From contig NZ_JAUXQZ010000023.1 in NCBI RefSeq assembly GCF_030682035.1, forward strand, positions 1 to 64,000: a DNA stretch of 64,000 nucleotides, given 5' to 3'. Source of the stretch: Brevundimonas sp. (GTDB lineage: Bacteria; Pseudomonadota; Alphaproteobacteria; Caulobacterales; Caulobacteraceae). Positions 55,513-63,637 of this stretch are shown here, piece after piece. Each line of letters begins with the position of its first letter. Positions within the stretch are counted from its first letter, which is position 1. Made by a program: the position numbers and the translations under genes. Below the pieces are notes generated by a model that did no database searches, had not been told where the DNA came from, and saw only the letters and a program-made list of their open reading frames with translations.

Positions 55513-57942
55513 ATGCAGCGTGACCGCCGCGCGCCCGCTTTGGGAGCCTTGCGCTACCGGCTTCTGGCCGGTGCGGCCGCGATCGCGCTGGCGTCTCTGG
55601 GGGGAGCAGCCAAGGCGCAGCAGACGCCCCCGGCGCCTGCGCCCGTCGGACCAGGCGCCGACGGGCTGACGCCCAACGCTGTCTATATCGAAGCGGATTC
55701 CGCGTCGCGAACCGGCGACCTTGTCACGGCCGAGGCCCCGGGGGCCGACCGCGTGCTCGCCCGGTTCCGGGGCGCGACCCTGAGAGCCGGGGCCGTCAGC
55801 TATGACCTCGGTCTGGGCATCGCCACAGCGGACCGGCAGGTCGAGTTCAGCGACCCTGAGGGCAATGTCGTCTTCGCGAGCCATCTGGAGCTCGACTCGG
55901 ACCTGAAGGCGGGCGTGGCGGTCGATTTCGCCACCCGTTTCCGCAATGGCGCCAGCCTGATGGCCGCGACGGCGGTGCGCCGGAGCGAGAACGTCAATGA
56001 GCTGAACTACGTCATCTTCACGCCCTGTCCGATCTGCGACGCCGAGGGGAACCCCAAGGAACCCAGTATCTCGATCCAGGCGGAGAAGGTGGTTCAGGAC
56101 GAGGATCTGCGGGCGATCCTGTATCGCAACGCCGTTTTCCGGGTTGGAGGCATCCCGGTCTTTTACCTGCCGTTCTTCGCCCATCCCGATCCGACCGTCA
56201 AACGTGCCTCGGGCTTCCTGGTCCCAATCCCCAGCTATGACGAAGGGCGCGGCCTGAGCCTTGAAGTTCCCTATCTGCAGGTCGTGTCGCCGTCCGAAGA
56301 CTGGCTGATCAGCCCGCAGGTCAACACCGACGTCGCGCCGCTGCTGAACCTGCAATGGCGCCGACGGTTCGCCGACGGAATGATCGTCGCCCGCGGCGGC
56401 TATACCTATGAGCGCAGTTTCGGCGACTTCGACCTCGACGGCGACGGCGACGCCGAGAGCAATGTCAAATACGGCGACCGCACAAGCCGCAGCTATTTCC
56501 TGAGCCATGGCCGGTTCGACCCTGACGGGCCCTGGCGCTGGGGCTTCACGGCCGAACGCGTGTCGGACAAGACCCTGTTCGATCGCTATGACGTCCGCGA
56601 TCCCTATCAGGACAACGGCCTTTATTACGGGGACCAGCGGCGGCTGATCACCCAGCTTTACGCCGAGCGGCAAACCGCACGGTCGTATGTTTCGGTCGCG
56701 GCCTTCGCCCTGCAGAGCCTGCGGGTCACGCGCTTCGATCCGGTCACTCCGGCTCTGAACGGTTTCGAGGCTGACGGAGCCCTGCCGATAGTCGCGCCCC
56801 TGATCGAGGCGCGGTGGGAGCCGGACGGTCCCATCCTCGGCGGCCGCCTGCGCCTGCGCGGCTCGGCGGTCTCGCTGTATCGCGACGACTATGTCGGCGG
56901 CCCGGTGCTGCGCCCGGAAATCATCCCGACGGGCTCGACTCTCGGACTGCCGGGCGTCGACAGCCGGCGGGTCTCAGGTCAGGCCGAATGGCGGCGGGCC
57001 CTGATCTCGCCCCTCGGCGTACGTTGGGAGCCGTTCATCGACGTTCGCGCCGACCTGTATTCTGTCGGAGACCTGCCGCCCATGTTGGGGCTGGAGGAAG
57101 AAGTCGTCTCCCGCGGCCGCGCCACGGCGGGCCTGGATATCAGCTACCCCCTGTTTCGTCGCGTCGGCCCCGGCGCTGATCTGATCCTGGAGCCGATGGC
57201 GCAGCTGTCGGCCTCGACGACTTCCGACCTCGATCCGCGCATTCCCATCGAGGACAGCCAGACCCTGGAACTGGACGAGAGCTCGCTGTTCCGGACCGAC
57301 CGCTTCCCCGGCTACGACCTGTACGAAGGCGGTCCTCGCCTGACGATAGGCGCCCGCGCGACCCTGCGCTGGAACGAAGGTCGTCAGGCGAGCCTGTTCA
57401 TCGGCCGCAGCTACCGCGCGGATGAGGAACCCGCCTTCCTGACGCCGGTCCCCGATGCGCCGGCGCAGCTCTATAACCCTACCGGCCTGGCCGCCCAGAC
57501 CTCTGACTGGGTCGTTCAAGGCAGTTTCTCGCCGTCGGACCGCATCCGCGGCTGGGGCCACGCCACGATCGATTCGGCAGGCGAAATCCGTCGGGCGGAA
57601 ACCGCCGTGGACGGCCGCTGGGGCCGACGCAATCTGGCGACCGTCAGCTATATCATCGACCGCTCGAACCCGCTGGCCGGGCCGCTGAACCGCAACTACG
57701 AATTCGTGCAGTTGTCAGGCCAGCAGTTCGTCTATGGCAACTGGGGCGTGGCCGCTTCGGGCATCGCCGATCTGGAGCGGGACATCATTACCCGCTCGGA
57801 AGTGGGCCTGCTGTTCGACGACGACTGTTTCCGGTTCGAGATCGGCTATCGGCGCGACAACACCCGCGTCCGCCCGTCCGGACCGTCGGGAGGCATCTAT
57901 GTGCGCCTAAACCTCGCCACTTTCGGCGGTACAGGGTATTGA
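55513..57942 (+). CDS. lptD: LPS assembly outer-membrane protein LptD
   Basis: 809 residues from the ATG at 55513. The signal peptide ends near GGAAKAQ. An OstA/LptA-like beta-taco follows (about residues 50-180, EADSASRTGDLVTAEAPGAD, FSDPEGNVVFASHLELD), then a C-terminal barrel beginning after PCPICDAEGNPKEP and DPTVKRASGFLVPIPSYDEG and ending FRFEIGYRRDNTRVRPSG. It needs LptE, which is not recognised here. surA follows after 99 bases, in line with its chaperone role. Confidence 0.94.
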   Translation: MQRDRRAPALGALRYRLLAGAAAIALASLGGAAKAQQTPPAPAPVGPGADGLTPNAVYIEADSASRTGDLVTAEAPGADRVLARFRGATLRAGAVSYDLGLGIATADRQVEFSDPEGNVVFASHLELDSDLKAGVAVDFATRFRNGASLMAATAVRRSENVNELNYVIFTPCPICDAEGNPKEPSISIQAEKVVQDEDLRAILYRNAVFRVGGIPVFYLPFFAHPDPTVKRASGFLVPIPSYDEGRGLSLEVPYLQVVSPSEDWLISPQVNTDVAPLLNLQWRRRFADGMIVARGGYTYERSFGDFDLDGDGDAESNVKYGDRTSRSYFLSHGRFDPDGPWRWGFTAERVSDKTLFDRYDVRDPYQDNGLYYGDQRRLITQLYAERQTARSYVSVAAFALQSLRVTRFDPVTPALNGFEADGALPIVAPLIEARWEPDGPILGGRLRLRGSAVSLYRDDYVGGPVLRPEIIPTGSTLGLPGVDSRRVSGQAEWRRALISPLGVRWEPFIDVRADLYSVGDLPPMLGLEEEVVSRGRATAGLDISYPLFRRVGPGADLILEPMAQLSASTTSDLDPRIPIEDSQTLELDESSLFRTDRFPGYDLYEGGPRLTIGARATLRWNEGRQASLFIGRSYRADEEPAFLTPVPDAPAQLYNPTGLAAQTSDWVVQGSFSPSDRIRGWGHATIDSAGEIRRAETAVDGRWGRRNLATVSYIIDRSNPLAGPLNRNYEFVQLSGQQFVYGNWGVAASGIADLERDIITRSEVGLLFDDDCFRFEIGYRRDNTRVRPSGPSGGIYVRLNLATFGGTGY

Positions 57943-58041
57943 CGCAGCGACGGGCGCTGACGGCCGGGCAGCCCGGGGGCGCGCGGTTCGCAAATCCGGG
58001 ACGAAAACCGGAACAGCGCCGCTTGAGGAACCAGAACTGAC

Positions 58042-59379
58042 ATGGGTTTGCAGCGTTACATGACGGGCGTGGCGATCGCCGCCCTCCTGGCCGGTTCGGC
58101 CATGGCCCAGACCGCGCCTCCGGTGCAGCCGGCCGCAGCTGGCAATCTAAATCCGGCGGCTGAAGCCGCGCCGGCTCCACCGCCTGCTGCGCCAGCCTTC
58201 CAGATGTCGGACGGCATCCTGGCCACAGTGAACGACAGCGTCATCACAGGCTTCGACCTGCGCCAGCGCATGTTGCTGCTGATCGCCATGACCCAGGTCC
58301 AGCCGACCCCCGAGAACATTCCCGCCATCCAGCAGCAGGCGCTGAGCGCCCTGGTGGATGAGCGGCTGCAGGTCCAGGAGCTGGCGAAATACGAGGACCT
58401 GGTCATCAGCGACGAACAGGTCCAGCAAGAAATCACGGCCATGGCCCAGGAAGTGGGCGCCTCGCCCCAAGCGTACGTCGACTTTCTCACCCAGGGCGGG
58501 ATCCGTCCCAGCACCCTGCGCGAGCAGCTGCGGACGCAGATCGGCTGGTCGCAACTGGTCGGCGGCAGGTTCCAGAGCCGGGCCCGGGTCAGCCGTGCCG
58601 CCGTGACCGCTGCCATGCGCCAGGTTTCGGAAGCCGCCGCCAAGAAGCAGTATCTGATCGGCGAAATCTACATCGAGTCCGCCCGTGTCGGCGGCCAGCA
58701 GGCGGCGCTGAACGGCGCGAACCAACTGGTGCAGCAGATGGTCCAGGGCGCGCCTTTCCAGGCCGTGGCCCAGCAGTTCTCGGCCGCGCCTTCCGCAACG
58801 CGCGGCGGCGACGCCGGCTGGGTCGTCGAAGGCACCATGCAGCCGGCCCTTCAACAGGCGCTGGATCAGCTCGAAGTCGGACAGCTGTCCCGGCCGATTC
58901 CCGTCGATGGCGGAGTCTACATCGTCTATATGCGCGACAAGCGTGATGGGGCCTCGGCCAGTCTTGTGCAAATCAAACAGGTGATGATCGCACTGCCGGA
59001 TACCGCGTCCGAGGCCGACGTGGCCGCCGCGAGCCAGCGGTTGGAAGCCCTGCGTCCGCAACTGACCTGCGACACCATGCTGGCCCGGGCGACATCGGAG
59101 CAGGGTCTGCTCGGCACCGATCTGGGCGAGGCCGATGTTCAGAACCTCGCCCCGCAATTCCAGCAGGTCGCCCGGTCCGCGGAAGTCGGCTCGGTCAGCA
59201 CGCCTGTGCGCACCCCGCTGGGCGTCCACCTGCTGGGCGTCTGCGGTCGCCGCGTCGGCGGGACCGAGGCTCCCAATCCCCAGGACGTCGAGAACACCCT
59301 GTTCCGCGCGAACCTCGCCACTCTCGCCCGCCGTTATATGCGCGACCTGCGCGAGGACGCCCATATAGAGTATCATTAG
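58042..59379 (+). CDS. surA: SurA-like periplasmic chaperone / peptidyl-prolyl isomerase
   Basis: 445 residues from the ATG at 58042. The signal peptide ends near GSAMAQ; a Pro-rich linker precedes the SurA N-domain (ILATVNDSVITGFDLRQRML, LSALVDERLQVQELAKYEDL) and two parvulin-like domains (GGDAGWVVEGTMQPALQQAL with GGVYIVYMRDKRDG; then SVSTPVRTPLGVHLLGVCGR). Assists folding of outer-membrane proteins such as LptD. pdxA starts 2 bases after its stop. Confidence 0.93.
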   Translation: MGLQRYMTGVAIAALLAGSAMAQTAPPVQPAAAGNLNPAAEAAPAPPPAAPAFQMSDGILATVNDSVITGFDLRQRMLLLIAMTQVQPTPENIPAIQQQALSALVDERLQVQELAKYEDLVISDEQVQQEITAMAQEVGASPQAYVDFLTQGGIRPSTLREQLRTQIGWSQLVGGRFQSRARVSRAAVTAAMRQVSEAAAKKQYLIGEIYIESARVGGQQAALNGANQLVQQMVQGAPFQAVAQQFSAAPSATRGGDAGWVVEGTMQPALQQALDQLEVGQLSRPIPVDGGVYIVYMRDKRDGASASLVQIKQVMIALPDTASEADVAAASQRLEALRPQLTCDTMLARATSEQGLLGTDLGEADVQNLAPQFQQVARSAEVGSVSTPVRTPLGVHLLGVCGRRVGGTEAPNPQDVENTLFRANLATLARRYMRDLREDAHIEYH

Positions 59380-59381
59380 TG

Positions 59382-60383
59382 ATGACCGGTCCTTCGCCGC
59401 TGGTCCTGTCCATGGGCGAACCGGCGGGCGTGGGGCCGGAGATCATCGCCAGGGCCTGGGCCGCGCTGCGGACCGAGGGTCCGGTCTTCGCCGTCATCGG
59501 CGACGCCGCCCTGCTGCGATCACAGGGCCAACCGGTTGAACCGGTTCTGTCGCTCGTCGACGCTCCTGCTGTCTTCGGTCGGGCCATTCCGGTGCTCGAC
59601 AATCCCTTGCCCAGGCCCGTGACGCCAGGCCGTCCCGAATCGGCCAACGCCGGGGTGGTGGCCGACTGGATCGAACAGGCAGTCAGCCTGGCCCTGTCCG
59701 GCGAGGCCTCGGGCATCGTCACCGCCCCCATCGCCAAGGCCCCCCTGTACGCCGCCGGCTTCCGCTACCCGGGCCATACGGAGTTCATCGCCGAACTGAC
59801 GGCTGACGCGCCGTTTGCGGGAACGCGCGGACCGGTGATGATGTTGACGGCCAGGGATCTGCGCGCCTGCCTTGTCACCATCCATGCCCCCTTGTCCGAG
59901 GTGCCTGAGCTGGTCACTGCCGAGCGAGTCTGCCGCACCGCCCGCGTCGTCCATGAGGCGATGAAACGCGACTTCGCCATCGCCGCGCCGCGACTGGCGC
60001 TGGCGGCCCTGAACCCGCACGCGGGCGAGAGCGGCGCCATCGGGCGGGAGGAGATAGAGGTGCTGATCCCCGCGGCCGACGCCCTGCGCGCCGAGGGCAT
60101 CGCGATCACCGACCCCCTGCCCGCCGACACCCTGTTCCACGACGCGGCCCGGGCGACCTATGACGCCGTCCTGTGCCTCTACCACGACCAGGCCCTGATC
60201 CCGGTCAAGACGCTGGACTTCTGGGGCGGGGTCAACACGACCCTCGGCCTGCCGGTGATCCGCACCTCGCCGGATCACGGCACGGGCTTCGACATCGCCG
60301 GGAGGGGCGTGGCCCGGGCCGACAGCCTGATCGCGGCGGTGCGGCTGGCGGGAACCATGGCGGCGGCGCGCGCGGCGGGGTAG
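59382..60383 (+). CDS. pdxA: 4-hydroxythreonine-4-phosphate dehydrogenase
   Basis: Pyridoxal phosphate synthesis, deoxyxylulose-5-phosphate dependent route. The 333 residues start at the ATG 59382; a GTG 3 bases earlier is possible. Metal- and substrate-binding elements are present: PLVLSMGEPAGVGPEIIARA, GHTEFIAELTADAPF (His), TIHAPLSEVPELV (His) and LNPHAGESGAIGREEIEVL (His). LPVIRTSPDHGTGFDIAGRG near the C-terminus is complete. Confidence 0.97.
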   Translation: MTGPSPLVLSMGEPAGVGPEIIARAWAALRTEGPVFAVIGDAALLRSQGQPVEPVLSLVDAPAVFGRAIPVLDNPLPRPVTPGRPESANAGVVADWIEQAVSLALSGEASGIVTAPIAKAPLYAAGFRYPGHTEFIAELTADAPFAGTRGPVMMLTARDLRACLVTIHAPLSEVPELVTAERVCRTARVVHEAMKRDFAIAAPRLALAALNPHAGESGAIGREEIEVLIPAADALRAEGIAITDPLPADTLFHDAARATYDAVLCLYHDQALIPVKTLDFWGGVNTTLGLPVIRTSPDHGTGFDIAGRGVARADSLIAAVRLAGTMAAARAAG

Positions 60384-60395
60384 CGATCCCTCACT

Positions 60396-60569
60396 GCTAT
60401 CGTCATCCTCCGGCGAGCGAAGCGAGACCGGGGGACCCAGCGGCGCGCGCGAGCGCGAAACTGTCGAGAACGCCACCGCCGGACACAGCCTGCCTGAACA
60501 GGTCGCCTTCGGCGCCGCTGGGTCCCCCGGTCTGCGCGGCTGCGCCGCTTGCCGGAGGATGACGATAGC
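60396..60569. repeat. Long nested inverted repeat, family A, copy 2
   Basis: Perfect 19-base outer arms, GCTATCGTCATCCTCCGGC (60396-60414) and its complement (60551-60569), and perfect 20-base inner arms starting ACCGGGGGACCCAGC (60427-60446) with its complement at 60512-60531. It shares the inner ACCCAGCGGCGCGCGC, CTGTCG and TCGCCTTCGGCGCC parts with the copy at 18287-18445. It fills the gap between pdxA and rsmA and ends about 30 bases before the rsmA start. Confidence 0.85.
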
Positions 60570-60600
60570 GGGGGGAAACTGCGTCACGTAAGGAAGGCGC

Positions 60601-61419
60601 GTGAATCCCACCGACCTCCCCTCCCTGCGCGAAACCCTCGACGCCCACGGCCTGCTGGCGAAGAAGAGTTTCGGCCAGCATTTCCTGCTGGATCTCAACG
60701 TCACGCGAAAGATCGTGCGTCTGGCGGGCCCGTTCGAGGGTCGGGCGGTGATCGAGGTCGGCCCCGGTCCCGGCGGGCTGACGCGGGCGCTGCTGGAGAG
60801 TGACGCGGGCCGGGTGGTGCTGGTCGAGAAGGATCCGCGCTTCCTGCCGCTGCTGGCCGAACTGGACGACGGCACAGGCCGGCTGACCGTGGTCGAGGCC
60901 GACGCCCTGAAGGTGCGCGAGGCCGAGTTGGTCGAACCGATCCCGGCGCATGTGGTGTCCAACCTGCCCTACAATGTCGGCACGCCCCTGCTGATCAAAT
61001 GGCTGACCGGGCCGTGGACGCCGCACGCCCTGACCCTGATGTTCCAGAAGGAGGTCGCCGAGCGCATCACCGCCGCCCCCGGTGACGACGCCTATGGCCG
61101 GCTGGCGGTGATCAGCCAGGCGGTCTGCGAGGCGCGCCTGGTCATGCACCTGCCCGCCGCCGCCTTTACACCCCCGCCCAAGGTGGCCAGCGCCGTGGTC
61201 CATCTGGTCCCGCGCCCGGACCGGCCCGACGCGGAGACGCTGAAACGGCTGGAACGGATCACGGCGGCGGCCTTCGGACAGCGCCGCAAGATGCTGCGGT
61301 CCAGTTTGAAGACGCTGGGCGGGGCGGCCCTGTGCGAGGCGGCGGGCATCGAGCCGGACGCCCGGGCGGAAGTGGTGGACGGGGCGGGGTTTTTGCGGCT
61401 GGCGGGGGCGTTGGGGTAG
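60601..61419 (+). CDS. rsmA: 16S rRNA dimethyladenosine transferase RsmA (KsgA)
   Basis: Dimethylates A1518 and A1519 of 16S rRNA. The 272 residues start at a GTG (60601) with AAGGAAGG 5 bases upstream. SAM-binding pattern: KKSFGQHFLLDLNVTRKIV, VIEVGPGPGGLTRALLE, VVEADALKV and the catalytic VSNLPYNVGTPLL. The C-terminal helical domain (ITAAAFGQRRKMLRSSLK) is intact. It is the last gene of lptF-lptG-lptD-surA-pdxA-rsmA. Confidence 0.97.
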   Translation: MNPTDLPSLRETLDAHGLLAKKSFGQHFLLDLNVTRKIVRLAGPFEGRAVIEVGPGPGGLTRALLESDAGRVVLVEKDPRFLPLLAELDDGTGRLTVVEADALKVREAELVEPIPAHVVSNLPYNVGTPLLIKWLTGPWTPHALTLMFQKEVAERITAAPGDDAYGRLAVISQAVCEARLVMHLPAAAFTPPPKVASAVVHLVPRPDRPDAETLKRLERITAAAFGQRRKMLRSSLKTLGGAALCEAAGIEPDARAEVVDGAGFLRLAGALG

Positions 61420-61430
61420 CGCCCGCTCCC

Positions 61431-61550
61431 GTCATCGTCGGGCTTGACCCGAGGATCAGAGGCTGGATCAGGCTGGAGGACGGCCCGAGGGCCCTCGTTC
61501 CTTACGGAGCACCCTTATGGTCTGATCCTCGGGTCAAGCCCGAGGATGAC
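61431..61550. repeat. Inverted repeat with 30-base arms (family E)
   Basis: The arm at 61431-61460 and the arm at 61521-61550 are inverted copies matching at 29 of 30 bases, around a 60-base loop. Each arm contains a small hairpin of its own, CCTCGGG-TCAAG-CCCGAGG in the right arm. The GTCATCCTCGGGCTTGACCC core is, from memory, a widespread intergenic palindrome in alphaproteobacteria. It is placed just after rsmA, where a terminator would be expected. Confidence 0.8.
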
Positions 61551-61814
61551 GGCTGTGGGATGTGGGTGGTCGGAAGGTCCGCTTGACGGCCGGGCGGGTG
61601 AGACGGCCTTCGACCCAAAGCGGACGTTTGAACCTCCGATGCGAAACGTGAGGCTAGCCAGCGGGCCACGAACGAAAGGTCATGCCTTTGACAACAGGGA
61701 CTTCAACGCTGGTTCCGGTGTCAAAGCGATTCAGCTGGACGCCTCGGCTCTCCGGTGCCCAGCTCAGCAGACACGTCACGCTCGCTAGGCTAGACTATGC
61801 GACCGGAGGGAGTG
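61551..61814. other. Remainder of the 395-base gap after rsmA
   Basis: No gene is supported. An open frame here (61444-61788) begins in the repeat and shows no conserved features. GGAGGG at 61804-61809 is the ribosome-binding site of the next gene. No convincing promoter was seen. Confidence 0.5.
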
Positions 61815-62327
61815 ATGACCGAAGATATTCGCCGTCATATCGTGGACCTCGCACGAACTCGGAAGGCTGAAGAGGAAGCGCGAGAGGACGGTAAGCGTCG
61901 CGCTCTGTCCGGATTGGCAGACATGAAGCGAGACGTGGAACAACTCCTCGCTACCGTCCCCGAGACGCGTCTTATGAGAGACCCGACCGTGCACCTTGGA
62001 ACTCGGACCGGGTATCACGTGCAGGAGGACAACTTCTGGCACAGCGAAGACGGCCCGGCGTTGCTGGTCACGGACTGTATGGTTTTTTACTACAATCCAC
62101 ACTCGGGCCGCTGGTGGTCTGGCCTTCACTCTCATGGGCCACAAAGTCGCGAAGAGGTATTCGCCACCTTCAAGCATCAAGTCGCTCGGTGGGTCGTCGA
62201 TAAGTACCCAGCTATCAAAGCTGCGGAACCCCCGCAGCAAGAGCCGATCGGTTGCGCCCTAATCCTCGCTCCGGTTCTTCTAAGTGGCCTGTTCGCGGGA
62301 GGAGCTGTGTTGGTTCGGCTGATCTGA
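61815..62327 (+). CDS. Unknown protein with C-terminal membrane anchor
   Basis: 170 residues from the ATG at 61815 (GGAGGG upstream). The N-terminal half is charged and helical (KAEEEAREDGKRRALSGLAD); the middle has aromatic/His-rich sequence (GYHVQEDNFWHSEDGPALLV, YYNPHSGRWWSGLHSHGPQS); a single hydrophobic segment closes it (ALILAPVLLSGLFAGGAVLV). No family is recognised. GC is lower than in the neighbours, and it lies next to a decayed gene fragment and another unknown gene, suggesting a laterally acquired patch. Confidence 0.65.
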   Translation: MTEDIRRHIVDLARTRKAEEEAREDGKRRALSGLADMKRDVEQLLATVPETRLMRDPTVHLGTRTGYHVQEDNFWHSEDGPALLVTDCMVFYYNPHSGRWWSGLHSHGPQSREEVFATFKHQVARWVVDKYPAIKAAEPPQQEPIGCALILAPVLLSGLFAGGAVLVRLI

Positions 62328-62333
62328 GTCCAA

Positions 62334-62480
62334 CACCATCCGCACCATCCGCACCCCATCGGCCTCGACGAACTGCGGCATCAACCGCGGCTCCAAGGGA
62401 GGGCTTCGAGACGAGGTTGTAGCGATAAACCTGCGTGCGCTTGCCGTGCTCCCGGACCCAATCGCCGGATCTTCCCGACA
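62334..62480 (-). pseudogene. Decayed gene fragment with a frameshift
   Basis: On the minus strand one frame reads DWVREHGKRTQVYRYNLVSK (about 62463-62401), then the sense continues in another frame as LEPRLMPQFVEADGVRMVRM and VLDSDQP (about 62397-62325). The break near 62400 is a one- or two-base indel. Both parts look protein-like, no start or full domain is present, and the reading runs into the end of the convergent upstream gene. The original family is not recognised. Confidence 0.4.
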
Positions 62481-62565
62481 ATAGTTTGTGTCATAAGTCC
62501 TTTCGAACAGGGCCAGGACGACCCTTCGGACTCATTTATCAAATGACGGGGTTTTGGGGGCGCGG

Positions 62566-63300
62566 GTGAGGATCGCCATTTTAGAAGCTCAGGTGAGCAC
62601 GGCCTTGAAGCCCGTTGAAGCTTGGCTGTCGGGCCACGGTGATGACCTCTTGGTCGAACTAATCGGCGGGCTTCCGTTTCTGCTCTTCGACGTGCTGATC
62701 ATCGTCGTCCTGCTTCCGTTGGCGTTGGATGTTTACAGGAAGGTTCGCACGCGGCACCTCAGGGCCGTCGCCCTTGCTCAACTGTGCGCCATTCATAGCA
62801 GTATCAGGAGCCTTTTAGCTAATGGCTCTCACTGGGGAAGCCTTGAGGCCGATCCCATAGAGCATCGAAAAGTGTTTGAGAGTGCGATTTCAGAAGCACG
62901 TCAACGTTTGAGCACGGGCTGTCCGATTTACATGGGACTGCTTGACGATGAGTCGGCAACAATGCTGTTGAAAGCTAACCATTCGCTCGAATATGTGATA
63001 GATTTTCTGATCTACCACGTCACCTATCCGGCTGAGCGAATACCAAGTCAGCATCAGCAATGGGCGGAATCTATCGCTTGGAGCCACTATTCCGAGTTGA
63101 ACGCCATGGAACGACGGGTCAATCGGCTCATGAGGAAGCCGTTGTTCGAGATTGACGAAGACCCCGAGCGGTCAAATCCCCTCGTGGCGGCAGTCGAGGG
63201 GGCGATGAAGTTGCGTCGAAGGGGTTGGACCTACGAAGGGCCAAACTCGATCCTTATTCCAAGACGCCGCAAAGGCAGGGCACAGGCCGCCAAAGCGTGA
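62566..63300 (+). CDS. Unknown membrane-anchored protein
   Basis: 244 residues from the GTG at 62566 (a TTG at 62554 would add four residues). One membrane segment near residues 33-52 (LLVELIGGLPFLLFDVLIIV), then a soluble mostly helical domain (HLRAVALAQLCAIHSSIRSL, LLKANHSLEYVIDFLIYHVT, HYSELNAMERRVNRLMRKPL) and a basic C-terminal tail (IPRRRKGRAQAAKA). No family recognised. Lower GC and codon use unlike the core genes suggest recent acquisition. Confidence 0.65.
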   Translation: MRIAILEAQVSTALKPVEAWLSGHGDDLLVELIGGLPFLLFDVLIIVVLLPLALDVYRKVRTRHLRAVALAQLCAIHSSIRSLLANGSHWGSLEADPIEHRKVFESAISEARQRLSTGCPIYMGLLDDESATMLLKANHSLEYVIDFLIYHVTYPAERIPSQHQQWAESIAWSHYSELNAMERRVNRLMRKPLFEIDEDPERSNPLVAAVEGAMKLRRRGWTYEGPNSILIPRRRKGRAQAAKA

Positions 63301-63637
63301 ATTTGAGGGGGCGCCTCACGCGAGACCACGTCAGGACGAAGCGTTTCGGCCTAACCGATCCGATGAGGTCCGAGGGCTCGATGTCAGGGTTCCACCCGTT
63401 GCGGGCATTCCGACGGTCCGTTTTCGGGCTCCGGTGACCGACCACTACAATCCCTCCTCGATACCCTCGACATCGCGGCCCTCGACATCCTCGACATCCG
63501 GTACACCCGCGACAATTGCTGGCCATCCGCCGTCAGCCTCCACAATCCCGCGCGCCAACCGTCTGATCCGCCACGGCTTCCACCCGCCGACAGCGTCCTG
63601 ATCCCGCCATAGGAAGCGGCGGGGCGATACTGGCGGG
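63301..63637. other. 337-base gap with a short tandem repeat, no gene called
   Basis: The only clear structure is the triple CTCGACATC at 63466-63498. A minus-strand frame from 63657 to 63445 reads through it giving a DVEDVEGRDVEGIEEG-like acidic repeat, but lacks a good start and other support. No promoter for the following gene was recognised; GGCGGG precedes its ATG directly. Confidence 0.5.
63466..63498. repeat. Short tandem repeat CTCGACATC
   Basis: Three exact copies of the 9-mer CTCGACATC at 63466-63474, 63481-63489 and 63490-63498, with a diverged copy (CTCGATACC) just before at 63458. Period 9 keeps a reading frame, so slippage is possible. No function is proposed. Confidence 0.7.

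Noticed and set aside
61444..61788. A 114-codon plus-strand frame after rsmA
   Set aside because: It begins inside the family E palindrome and has no conserved sequence or ribosome-binding site.
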